Positions 1-9,879 of a stretch of DNA of 64,000 nucleotides are shown here, piece after piece. Origin of the DNA: Stratiolaelaps scimitus. Taxonomy: Eukaryota; Arthropoda; Arachnida; Mesostigmata; Laelapidae. Within the stretch, counting starts at the first letter, position 1. The number at the start of each line of letters is the position of its first letter. The DNA is taken from contig JABWDB010000005.1 in NCBI GenBank assembly GCA_019614645.1, positions 7,038,001 through 7,102,000 on the forward strand, in the 5' to 3' direction. The translations under genes and the position numbers were made by a program. Below the pieces are notes generated by a model. The model was not told the DNA's origin, searched no databases, and worked only from the letters and a program-made list of their open reading frames with translations.

Positions 1-709
1 CGACACTACATGCGGCACCTTTAGAAAACGGAACTTCGAGTGGATATACTTGGATTCTTCGAAAGCATTCGATTGCGTTTTCCACCATCGCCTCATTTAT
101 AAGGTGCATTTCTAAGCTTCAGAGAAAAAGGCCTTCACATGGATAAGCAGCTATCTTACAGAGCGGAGATTCAGCGTAAAAGTAAGTGGCAATCTTAGAT
201 CACTGGGGAACAGGCCGCCAGGTGTCCGGGAGGCATCTTCTGTGGGGTCCTCCACGAATTTGGGCATTCTTTCTTGATATTAGAGTAGTTATTCCAAGAG
301 GCATATACATGTCATAATATGTACGCTGATAACATCAAATTCTACGTTTATCATCGTGGCCATGATGATAGGGAACTATTCCAGCTCTCTATTTAGGTGG
401 TCTCAAAGTGTAGTGACGAAAACGAAATGCTAATATCCGTATCTAATATATAAATTATACATAGAATATATATGCGGTTGTGTGATCATCTAGGCAACGT
501 GCTTTCATATACACTCTACCAAATAGCTCTATCATCTAAAAATGATCATCCGCAATCTGGGCGTTATCGCTGTCCAACTCCTAAGTATCGATGAACACAT
601 ATCTGAGGTAATCCGATCGTCACACCCTGCCTACAACACTATCTTTCACTGTAATACTCAATTTTCTCACTGTCATAGACGTAGATTTCTACGTGACACT
701 GTACTATAG
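1..709 (+). mobile_element. Decayed jockey/CR1-like LINE reverse transcriptase
   Basis: Non-LTR retrotransposon polymerase relic, cut off by the window edge. Visible blocks in order: YLDSSKAFD at 47-73 (motif A with its aspartate), a linker reading WISSYLTERRFSVKVSGNL around 139-196, a damaged QGS/LGP-like block around 215-280, MYADNIKFY at 319-345 where an active enzyme has YADD, and LGVI then DEHISEVIRSS at 557-625. These match the order in jockey/CR1-type polymerases. The frame changes at least twice (47 and 322 are in different frames, 542 in a third block) and stops interrupt it, so this is a dead copy. The YADN substitution removes the second catalytic aspartate. Exact clade is not decided. 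Confidence 0.8.
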
Positions 710-1514
710 TCAAGTTTTTTGCCAAAGCGGTTACACTGCTCGGAGACCGTATCGTATAATAAGAAAACGCACATAAATTCACTTAACTCGTTGCAGAGGA
801 ACGTTCGTACGTAGGGTCACCGCGAGATGTGATATCTCTAAGAATTCAATTGCGCTAGAGCCAATAACTGAACTGCTGTACAATGTTTGGTAAACTTGAG
901 CAGCTAGTAAAAGTATTGGTGAATTCCTCACCTTCAGAACTAATAAACTACAGCGTGATAGTACGGTCAGTGTAATTGACGTTGCACGTGCTGAGTCTGT
1001 CAACCACGCGTTTGCCTGGACGCTCATTGCACGCTCATTCACTTAGGAGACATTTTCCTGTCGCACTCAATAAAAAAAGTAGTTAAATATAAATACTTAA
1101 TGTATAAATATAGAATAAAAATCACTATAGCTGGAATTATTATTTCACAGCCTGCTTTCGATGGCTACGATGAACAGGTAGCCCTTCGGAGCAAAAGGAC
1201 AAACAATCAAGGTACCTGAAAACTAGTAGCATAACAATGTATTACTCGAGCACTGCACTTATGAGCTATTCGCTTAACTGCTGAGATCTTGGTCAACATC
1301 GTTTGTAAACTAGTTGTTTGCTAGCCGGATCTTCCCCGATATTCTTTCATATATGTATCCGTTATCGTTTCAGTGTAATTGTTCGCTTAACAGCCTACCT
1401 CGCATATAGATTCACGTTTGCAGCATAGTCCATTCATGTTTGAGGCGGCGTATAGACCAGACACGCTTTTCCGCTCCCGAGCGCAAACATTTGCTTGATT
1501 TGTTTTCCGCAGGA
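710..1514. other. AT-rich non-coding stretch
   Basis: No gene seen. An 87-codon minus-strand frame at 779-1042 has no recognisable motif and is probably chance. The sequence may include the decayed tail of the LINE that ends near 709. Confidence 0.5.
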
Positions 1515-1520
1515 ACTTAC

Positions 1521-1680
1521 TCGAGCTGGTGATATGGGTATCCAGATAACCAACGAATTTCAATGGAATCACTAAATCGAGCAGCCAGACAGCGAGGAAC
1601 GAATCGCCGACACAAGCTCGCACTCGAATGATGCAAGATCATTTCCGAGAACATAACAACATCTCCATCGATATTTAGTA
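1521..1680 (-). CDS. Candidate exon, unknown product
   Basis: On the minus strand an open frame ends at a donor reading CTCGA|GTAAGT (GTAAGT at 1520-1515). The frame carries LNIDGDVVMFSEMILHHSS near its start and SGYPYHQLE at the junction. A possible acceptor (ACTAG) lies near 1683. The other two frames are also partly open here, so frame choice is uncertain. Not recognised. Confidence 0.22.
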
Positions 1681-2187
1681 ACGCTAGTGGTCCATTGACG
1701 TTCGCCAGCCGACAAAACAATTACAGCCAAATGTAATAAATAAACACTTGCATGCCGGGAACGGGCGCGGCTACATGGAAGCGACTCTCCGTCGCGGAGG
1801 TATTCTTTAGAAGATTGAGTAGAAAATTGGGTAGACGTTGTCCTTGCCATAGGTTAGAACATACTAAAGAGGTTAGTTGCAGTTCGTATATACCTAGTAG
1901 ACACTTGTAAAGAACTAAAATGATTCGGCAGCGCAGGAGAAGTTTTTAGATAGAAACCCAGCTTGGCGAATTTTTGTGACATTGGCAAAACCCCATTAAT
2001 TCATTAACTGTAATTCTTAAAAAACGTCGTTTCTAGATTTTAAAAATTAAGCTATGAATTTTTGTGTTCGTTCCTGCTCTTCTTTTTGCCATAGCTAGCC
2101 GTCAATTTTTTTGCGGATAAATCGCGATAATGGGCTTCAGCAGAAGCGAGTTTTGAATCTTTCGTCCTTAGGTAGACGCTCACAGAA

Positions 2188-2655
2188 ATGGTGGATTCCC
2201 GACCACGAACAATCGTCCCGAGGAAATGTGGAACATCTGTTGCTTGTTCGGAACTTAATCTAACAGGGGACATTCATTTGGGTATCAACGAGTATCAATC
2301 TGAATGCGTTCTGGTCAAAGCCAGTGGTTGGTGTGCTGTAGCTTATTGGTATGACGCAGTCTACGAAATGACACAGCCGAAATTAACAACAGAACGAACA
2401 GGGAAGAATAAACTAAAGATAACTCATTATTGCATAGCCAGCCATTCTCACACGATACGTTTTCTCACTAATACTAGCCAACTCGTGAGATTTGAGTCTC
2501 TGACGATCCACTCCAGCTTGCACATATTGTCGAACAATGGTTTCTGTAAAATCATGTTATCGGCTTTTCGCGACGGAGGGGAGACGATGGCGGATAGAGA
2601 TGAGATTAGTCATCATAGAGCCCATATTGTATTATTTTTCGCTATTGATAAATAG
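2188..2655 (+). CDS. 155-codon ORF, possible PRMT9/PRMT7-like C-terminal exon
   Basis: ATG-to-stop frame in balanced-composition DNA. Residues about 48-58 read SGWCAVAYWYD, which recalls the aromatic beta-strand near the C-terminus of non-canonical arginine methyltransferases (PRMT7/PRMT9), preceded by LTGDIHLGINEYQ. No methyltransferase motif I or double-E loop is present, so at most this is a C-terminal exon. A CTCACAG acceptor lies immediately before the ATG. After about residue 65 the composition no longer looks conserved, and the exon may end earlier. About three ORFs this long are expected by chance in the window, so the family link is inference only. Confidence 0.3.
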   Translation: MVDSRPRTIVPRKCGTSVACSELNLTGDIHLGINEYQSECVLVKASGWCAVAYWYDAVYEMTQPKLTTERTGKNKLKITHYCIASHSHTIRFLTNTSQLVRFESLTIHSSLHILSNNGFCKIMLSAFRDGGETMADRDEISHHRAHIVLFFAIDK

Positions 2656-3949
2656 TGAATATAATTGTACAATCTCTGTTCGGCGACTTGAGTCGATAGT
2701 CGAGCTGAAACATTACCCTCTTCGTGAGGAGAAATTCATTTGTCATCTCAATGTCGATTTAATATGTCGACCGCTTTGAGAGGTTAGCCAAGCTACAGCC
2801 GGACCTGATACCGTGTAAAGTGCTACGCGAGCGGCATAAATAATGAATTAGGTGGATGTTGATAGCACAGCTCGCTCGGTGTGCCAGCTGTATGGCAGGT
2901 ACCTGTTGCGAGTCGTGAACAACACGCTGGCCAAGCGCATGACACAACAGGCTGGCGAACGAGCATTACTATACATCGACATCAAGGATTTGCGCTTAAG
3001 CCGTAATGGGCCGTACATGCACACACATCCACTCAAGTAGTTATGGCGTGCCATTGTGCCTGCGTGTATCCGTCAGTGGGGCCCGCTCCTGCGGTTGCTG
3101 TTGCCGCCGTAGGCTGCGTTTCTATGTCGAGTTGCGCCTCTATTACTGGCGCTGCCGTACGGGGGCCGATCTTACGCATGCTTATCAGTGGTTGCTGACG
3201 GCTGCTGCATAGGTTTTATGGCCAAGCGGAATGGATGTATGGCTGCCGTTGACTGAATGTGAGATCTGTCCCCTCTCACCCCCAGGTACTCATTGGTCAT
3301 CGGTCAACTCACAGGACGACGTAAAACCACATCGCGTCGAATCAGGACCACTCGTTGGGACTCAACTCACAACAGGCATTGTCTAGGCACGCTTTGCGAT
3401 AGTATGAAATGTCAGCAACATATTCAAGTGTGGTTGATTGCTGGGCAAGGCAGTCACGGTACCAAAATGTATATATATTTAAAAAAAAAAATAGTCCTAT
3501 ATATATATACATAGAAGGCGCCCCCCTGATGGCCCCACTCTCACCCCCTTTCGCCGAGGCCAGCACTCGTTTGGGGCGGTACGGTAGTTGACTCTTTAGC
3601 ACCTTCTTATGTCAACCACTGCGGGCCAACCTACGTCAATACACCACACTCCACACAACCCACCTCTTCTACCCCTTGCCTGTGAAACCTTAGGCGGTCA
3701 CGGCTCCCTCACTGCAACTTGGCTCGATCACGCAAAAAACGGCCATATCATTTAGCGCAGCATGCACTGGTCTCACAGGATATTACTCCCTTCTCTCTCT
3801 CTCTCTCGATATATATATATATATAGTATATATATAGTCACGAGAACTTGTTAAATTCGTTTATTTAGTATATACAACTTCAAACATACAATAATTAGAG
3901 AATTAGTTGGGGACGTCAGGCTGAGGCCGTCGCTGTCCCGAAGAAGGCG
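2656..3949. other. Non-coding stretch with microsatellites
   Basis: Contains short overlapping frames on both strands without motifs, an A-run followed by (TA)n near 3480-3510, and the CT/TA compound repeat at 3792-3836. Nothing else supported. Confidence 0.5.
3792..3836. repeat. (CT)n-(TA)n compound microsatellite
   Basis: About eight CT units run directly into TA units, interrupted by one G. Confidence 0.9.
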
Positions 3950-4036
3950 ATGGCATTGCTTCTCTGTCTCTGCACAGCCGAACGCACCATTCTTGACACC
4001 TTCTTTAATACAAGGGCAATAATCTCTTGGGTCATA
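3950..4036 (+). CDS. Candidate first exon with hydrophobic N-terminus
   Basis: ATG at 3950 has G at -3 and G at +4. The 29-codon frame starts MALLLCLCTAERT and ends in phase 0 at a GTAAGT donor (4037-4042). The N-terminus could be a signal peptide. No partner exon was identified and no family is recognised, so this may be chance. Confidence 0.22.
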
Positions 4037-4419
4037 GTAAGTCAGAGTTTAGTGGTGGATGGAACCCATCGATCGCGCACCGGATTAGGACGTACCGGTC
4101 CAAACACCCATTCCTCTCACAGGGGCTTTGCACTTTGATACAAGGTCGGATCTATACAGCTGATATTTCGTGTCCCTCGACTTTCTTCAAGACGTACATA
4201 TATACATAGGTAGATTGGGTCCAGTAGACCTGCGAAGACCGACGCCGTGAAGTTCTGCCGAGGAGGGTCGCTGGCTACATCGGAACCACTACGGTGTACT
4301 AGTAGGGCAGTCATGTTTGTGAACGTCTTCACCAACTAGGAAACTTAGAAATTTACTCCCAGCAGTTTATATTATAGCGAACATATAGGAATAAGCTACT
4401 AATTTGGGAGTACCTGACG

Positions 4420-4650
4420 ATGAAGCACAGCTTCCGTGATCTCGAACGGGTAAAACCTGCCTATCTTAAGCGCGTCCTTGGACTCATCCAGGAAAAGAAC
4501 TCTCTATCAGCTGGGTGGAACGCCGCTGGACCCAGAGTCGAGCCAACGATCCAGCTTCCTGGAGACTGGAGCCCAACCGTCAGTTCATCGATGAGCACAA
4601 GGACACGACTAGCGAGACGGATCCAGCGTCTTGCCAGATCAGGGCAATGA
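4420..4650 (+). mobile_element. LINE fragment downstream of the RT domain
   Basis: The frame starting at 4420 contains LERVKPAYLKRVLGL, a block I associate with the region after the polymerase domain of a LINE type common in chelicerates and other arthropods. The frame then loses recognisable similarity and stops at 4648-4650. The next frame (4631-4927) may hold more decayed sequence. No flanking duplication or tail found. It differs from the LINE at 1-709 and from the three-copy family listed below. Assignment rests on memory of the motif. Confidence 0.42.
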
Positions 4651-4929
4651 GCAGTGCTGCCTGGGAGGATCGACAATGAACGAATCAACGCGCTCTAATC
4701 CGATTCGCGGTCCACCGCTATCATTGTGTTCCCTCCCAGAGAGACGCTGTACCGGCGCAATCCAGGAGCGACGGTTGTTGCAAAGGTCCACTTGTCAGAT
4801 ATCATTCGGCCCTCTCTGGATTATATTAGTGCCCTTTCACCGGCATAACTACCGCGAGTACTGCTCACGATACGTAATCGTAACGAGTTATACATATTTC
4901 AATATAGTCTATCTAATTCTATTCTAATT

Positions 4930-5770
4930 GTATCCTATTGTGTCATGTTGTGTGACCAAGGTGTGAATAAGTCTTGATTAATCGAAATTTCGCTCATTCG
5001 CATAGTCGCCGGAGACCATACCGTGCAACGATGAGAAACAATCGAAATTGATCTGTGATCAGAAAGTGGGCATTGAATGACGAACCTTGTCAAGGCTCGA
5101 TCTCGTAACCTCGAGTGGTAAAACTGACTCGTACGCCTTGAATTCTCACACTAACACGACCTAAAGATTTCGGTGTCCATCGCTTTTCGTTGGATCGCGA
5201 AAAAATGACCGCCGAGCACCGCCAAACGAACGCAAAATGAGCCACGATCGGAAGGCGCCAAAAATCACACCACTGCACCACTATACGCAGCGACAATGTG
5301 CGGATATCGTGGCACATCAACCGCGAGACGAATACTCGCAGAGGCGAAATAAGGAAGTGATCACTACAGGCGTAATAGCCCGCGCGCGACAGAATTAATA
5401 TTACTTAGCATGGGATTAGGCCTGTTCAACCTACCCGAACGAGGCGAACGATGAATAGTTATACACGGGAAAAAGTGTTAGTTGGTCATTTGTGAAATGG
5501 TTAGTTCAAATTTGTAACGACTAGCTCCACAATCATCACCATCGCCATCATCATCATCGCGGAGTATCTGATATACACATTTAGCAGCTGCTATTTCAAG
5601 ATCTGCTGTTCGATTGCAAATCACCGAGCATGCTTATGCTTAGCGTCATTGTTGCTTTTTAGCTGCTGTATTGTTGTTGTTGTCTTTGTTGTTGGCATTA
5701 TTATGACTGTTTGTCTGTTGCTGTCGCCTGACATAAGCAACATTGACATCATCGGGCTGCCGGAGAGTAC
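4930..5770. other. Non-coding stretch
   Basis: No gene supported. Includes a short (CAT)n patch near 5535-5560 and TTG-rich DNA near 5670-5700. Confidence 0.5.
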
Positions 5771-7425
5771 ACTAAATAGGTGCTCCGGTCGAACTTCTGA
5801 GCGAGATGCTGGCTAATGCACAGGTAAGCTGTAGGCATTGCCTCAGCATGGTATCAGCATCATCATCGCCATCATCACCATCATTGTCGTCATCGTCACT
5901 ACAACTACCAGCAATCCTCGTTTGGGCGGGGTCTCTTTTCTTATTCGTTGCGCCAATGCTTCCGGCTGCTCGGCTTCTCGCCTGCTGTTACTGTGTGTAT
6001 CTATCGATGCAGTCGCTGCTGCTGCGGCGGTTGGCACCGCCTCCACGGCACCAACCACCAGCGGCACGTGGCCAGCGTGCCTCTCCCACCGCTAGCGAGC
6101 GCCTTCTTGACCGCCCTATTGACGCCACCCCTAGTAGGCAACAACAACAGCAGCAGCAGCAGCAGCGGCGGCGGCGGTGGCGGCCTCAGCAACAGGTCCC
6201 TCTGGTATATCAGGGATCCAACCATAACATGGACAAGCAGCTACAACACAGAATATTCCATCCTCCAGATGCGGCTGCTAGATCTTACTAGTGGGGTCCA
6301 GTCATCGGCACGGGCGGTCGCTAATATCAGCGGTCGACACTGCTAAGCTACGACTGCCCGCTCTTAAACTGTTACTGCTTCTAATAGTACTACCATGAGT
6401 GGTCGAACGACAATGAGACCGCTTTACTTCCCGCCAGATGGCGTATCAATATCAACCTCATGAGTGCATATGAGAGGTATGCACTCTCGTCATTGTATGC
6501 ATTGTCAAGTAAGGCCAACATTGCCGCTGCATGCATACACTACACTCTGCATAGGCAGCTATTATATTCGAGATGAGATTAGGCAGTGTGATGGGTCAAG
6601 CATACACTCGAAATACGTTTTCTTCGCGCATTGTCTTCAACTGCTTGCCAGCTAACTAGCCGCCGTCTCGTTTAGCCTATCCGTCTAAGGTTGGAGCGAG
6701 GAATCGCGGCCCACTCCACAACAGCGGCCCGGCGTTACTACCGCTCAGCGTTAGCAGCCGTAGAAATCGCTGTCGTTACAGGCCGGCGCAGCAATCGCTA
6801 TCTGTTAGCCCTGCCACAGATGGACTCAATTTCCTCCTCGCTCACGACCAACACTAAGTTGCCCTGCTGCCAGCGATGGCTGCTGCCTAGACCACCACAG
6901 CAGCAGCAACAGCCGCAGCGGCCGCAGCTGCCGCCGCCCCCTAGACGTGCTTTCTCCTCGCTCTCCAATTCTCTCCAGCTCAATTGTTCCTGCTGCCACT
7001 GCTGCTGGGGCAGCGTCACAGCGTCAACGATCGCGACAGTGACCGACGATGACGGCAGTTGTGCTGGCGGTGGTGACGACGACGGCGAGCGGCGGTGGCG
7101 ACAGAACCATTCCTGATGGAACCGGGAGTCGGCTCCGTGTTCTACCGCTACCAGCGATTGTACGGCGACGATACGGCGGGACGACTGTCGCTACCAGATG
7201 GAAACTGCTGCCGGCCCCTTGTCGGCGCCTGTTGTCGGTCGAGGGCCACTTCGTTTGGTGCCGCTTAGTGGCCACCTACCTGAATTGCCTCCAGCACTGA
7301 TAGTGCTGAGCCTGGTATCATGTGCTGGCAAGAAAGATTCTGGTGCTAGTGAGCTAACGAAGTCCGACGAGAAACGCCGCCGACGTTGTGTGCGCTGACC
7401 ATTGTGTTAAGATTCTTGTCGTCGG
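5771..7425 (+). other. GC/CAG-rich island, possible 5' exon region
   Basis: Strongly triplet-rich DNA in which two or three frames stay open at once (5806-6291, 5948-6346, 6691-7116, 7049-7300, 7198-7398). The encoded runs of Q, S, P, A and L are what CAG/CTG/CGG repeats give in any frame, so no protein is assigned. A good donor (CACAG|GTAAGC, GT at 5824) follows a frame ending VELLSEMLANAQ. A 5'-UTR or first-exon island is the likeliest reading; orientation is unproved. Confidence 0.35.
6139..6183. repeat. (CAA)n(CAG)n(CGG)n compound triplet repeat
   Basis: Three CAA units, about six CAG units, then CGG/GGT units. It would encode polyglutamine, polyserine or polyalanine depending on the frame. 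Confidence 0.9.
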
Positions 7426-7466
7426 TATATATATACATATATATATGTATATATATATATATATAT
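7426..7466. repeat. (TA)n microsatellite
   Basis: About 40 bp of alternating TA with two interruptions. Confidence 0.9.
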
Positions 7467-7810
7467 CTTCGGCATCAACAGGATGTCATTGCCGAGTGCC
7501 ATTTAATCGTGGTCGCGCGATTGATTTGAAGTGGGTGACAATACTGCCAATTGCTACTTAACTTCGCTGTTACAATTGTTGATCAGTTATAGCTTTCGTC
7601 ATGGCTTGACCACCGATGTTTTGGCTGTCACCTGCTAACGATCGCTATCCTCGTTTGCACTCGCTGCCGAGCACCTACTTCTAGACGATGAGACGATTTT
7701 GTGTAACAAAACAAAGAGATCAAGACGACAGGACAACAAGACCGCATGAGACCAGAACATCTGTGCCAGGCCAACTCCGCCACGCAAATGTGTTCACGTA
7801 GTTCGAGCTA

Positions 7811-7938
7811 ATCGTGGTTAATAGCCACGAAGACAAAGAAGAGCTTCGAGCGTGAGCGCTTCGAGGTGGACACCTTCCAACAGAAGAGCCAGGGAAGGAA
7901 TCAAGCCAGAGTGTGTGGACCACTCGTCACAAGCGCCG
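7811..7938 (+). CDS. Candidate exon or 5'-UTR exon with strong donor
   Basis: A frame free of stops runs into CGCCG|GTAAGT (GT at 7939). One frame contains KKSFERERFEVDTFQQKSQG and another frame is also open. The upstream acceptor is weak. It could be coding or an untranslated exon of a transcript starting in the island upstream. Confidence 0.22.
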
Positions 7939-8900
7939 GTAAGTGCTTTTTAACTCGATCAATCTCCCGATAGCAGATGCTGGATACTGGGTATGACCCA
8001 TGTAAGCTTTTAAGTGTAGCAAAGCCTTTGAGCCCGAACGCGGTTTTGGTCGCGGCTTACGGCAATACCGATCACCGGTGTATTAGAGAGTCGGTCAATG
8101 ACAGTAGGTGAGACGTTATTTAGGGTGTGTTCACGTGTGTGTGTGTGTTTGTGTGTTACAACCTCGCACGCCGACACGTATGATTCATCAATGCCAGTCG
8201 ACCAGTGCACAATTATCATACAATATAACTAGCTCCCCACCTCGCTGCGCAAAACACGTCGAGTGCGGCGAAGTTCCGCGAAATATTATCGGCCACCAAG
8301 TACACGAATATACACAACTAGTGCCAATCCGACACGCCGGCTCGCTCGGCTCTATGGTGTGGTGTCTGCGGACGCATCAGTTCGGCTTTGCCACCGTACA
8401 AGATCACAATGAGAACTCGACTTACTGAGAGAGCCCACAGGCAGCCGTCGGCGCAGACTACCAGTGAACGACTTGTGGACGAACAAATCGGGCCACCTGT
8501 ACAATTCTATAAGATCATAGCATAGAGCACGAGTATAGATATATGTCGCGTTGTATTTCATGAGGCGTCGAGACACCGGCTCATTTCAACGTGGGCCGTT
8601 CCCGCTTCGTTGATCCATAACGAGTGCTCTCTGCCAATACAATCTGCTTAAGACGCTGCCTATTCCCCAAGATCCCCTGCAGATGAAATGACAAGACGTA
8701 ATCGATAGCAAGCTTTTGTGTGTCTTTTGTTTTTGTATTTTCACCCTCTCATCATTTAGCTGTATGCACTTGAATATACATATAGTGAATCCTCCTGCCC
8801 GGCTCATAGCTTGCGCTACAGAGAGTGCTTGGAAATTCTTATACACACCACACACGAGCGTCGCGATACCCTGAGAAATCGAGTTTGGCCTATCGCTCCC

Positions 8901-8957
8901 AGCGGTGATGTTCATGCTGATGGCTGTATTAATACCATCAGCATGAACATCACCGCT
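8901..8957. repeat. Perfect 23-bp inverted repeat with 11-nt loop
   Basis: Left arm 8901-8923 (AGCGGTGATGTTCATGCTGA then TGG) is exactly the reverse complement of 8935-8957. The spacer 8924-8934 is CTGTATTAATA. Transcribed from either strand it folds into a perfect 57-nt hairpin. No coding frame or transposon end explains it. Confidence 0.95.
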
Positions 8958-9100
8958 CGCTCATTCGATGAGAGCAAATATCGCACTCAAAACATGTTTC
9001 CGATTTTTCTTGACGGCCCGTGTCGAACGATAGAAGTCGATATTACGATAACTGACACAACTCACAGGAAAGGAAAATGCTAGCAGATATTTGTTTGTTG

Positions 9101-9127
9101 GTGTGTGTGTGTGTGTGTGTGTGTGTG
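9101..9127. repeat. (GT)n microsatellite
   Basis: Thirteen or more uninterrupted GT units. Confidence 0.95.
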
Positions 9128-9797
9128 ATATTGTTATTGTTTTGGTTGCTGTGGTTGTTGTTACCATGCTATTCGTACCCGATCTATGCAATAACACATG
9201 ATCCGTGGATACGTGTACGCTGCTATTGTTACCGCTGTCATCGGCGGCTTGACTTTCACATATGCCGAAAGGGGCCAGGCGATTTGTTCGCCCGTTTTGT
9301 CAGCCCGAACCAGCCGCATGTATCCAGCTAAGTTGATATGATATCTACGGGGAGAGCGACGCAGGTGCAGGAGGCACAGAATGGTCCGCGCGGGTGAGCG
9401 GGCGTTCGCGCACGCGTTGAAGTATCCCACCCCACCGAAGCCCTTATACGGAAGCGTATCCACCGCCGTATCCACCGCCGGGTATCCGAGAACCGGCAGC
9501 ACCAGCAGTAGTAGTAGAGACACGCACCGCTTGGAGCCAACAGCCGCAGCAGCTGTGTTTTGCCTCTGCCTTGTGAAGCTCGAGTAGTTGCTGATTTGGT
9601 TGCACTGTTGTTCATGGCGCCGCTGCTCACCCTGTTGTTGTTTTCGGTGTTGTCTGGGCGCCCGGTATCGGCACGGCTCGACTCGATCATCAGCCTCCCG
9701 CTACAGTGATACTGAAGCCTCTGCGATAGTCGCGCCGAGTTTCTACTTCGGGCAAAGCAACGAGAATAGGCAGGGGCAAGCTGATGGACGGACTTAC

Positions 9798-9879
9798 TGG
9801 CTGATTCGCACAGCAAGCTAACCAGCCTTACGTGGTTGGCGGTTCGTCGCACCCCGGCGATGTCCTGTGCACGCGCCAT
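9798..9879 (-). CDS. Candidate first exon
   Basis: Minus-strand ATG at 9879 with G at -3 and G at +4. The 27-codon frame begins MARAQDIAGVRR and ends LLCESA at GCCA|GTAAGT (GTAAGT at 9797-9792). If not spliced, the frame stays open to 9328 (183 codons), but that extension looks like random GC-rich translation. Not recognised. Confidence 0.25.

Larger units (their letters stand above)
7945..9791. other. Non-coding stretch with hairpin and (GT)n
   Basis: No coding region supported. Holds the perfect inverted repeat at 8901-8957 and the (GT)n run at 9101-9127. The 100-codon frames seen are without motifs. Confidence 0.5.

Noticed and set aside
9328..9879. 183-codon minus frame
   Set aside because: Only its first 27 codons precede a good donor; the rest is Arg/Ser/Cys-rich GC-driven translation without motifs, and about this many long frames are expected by chance.
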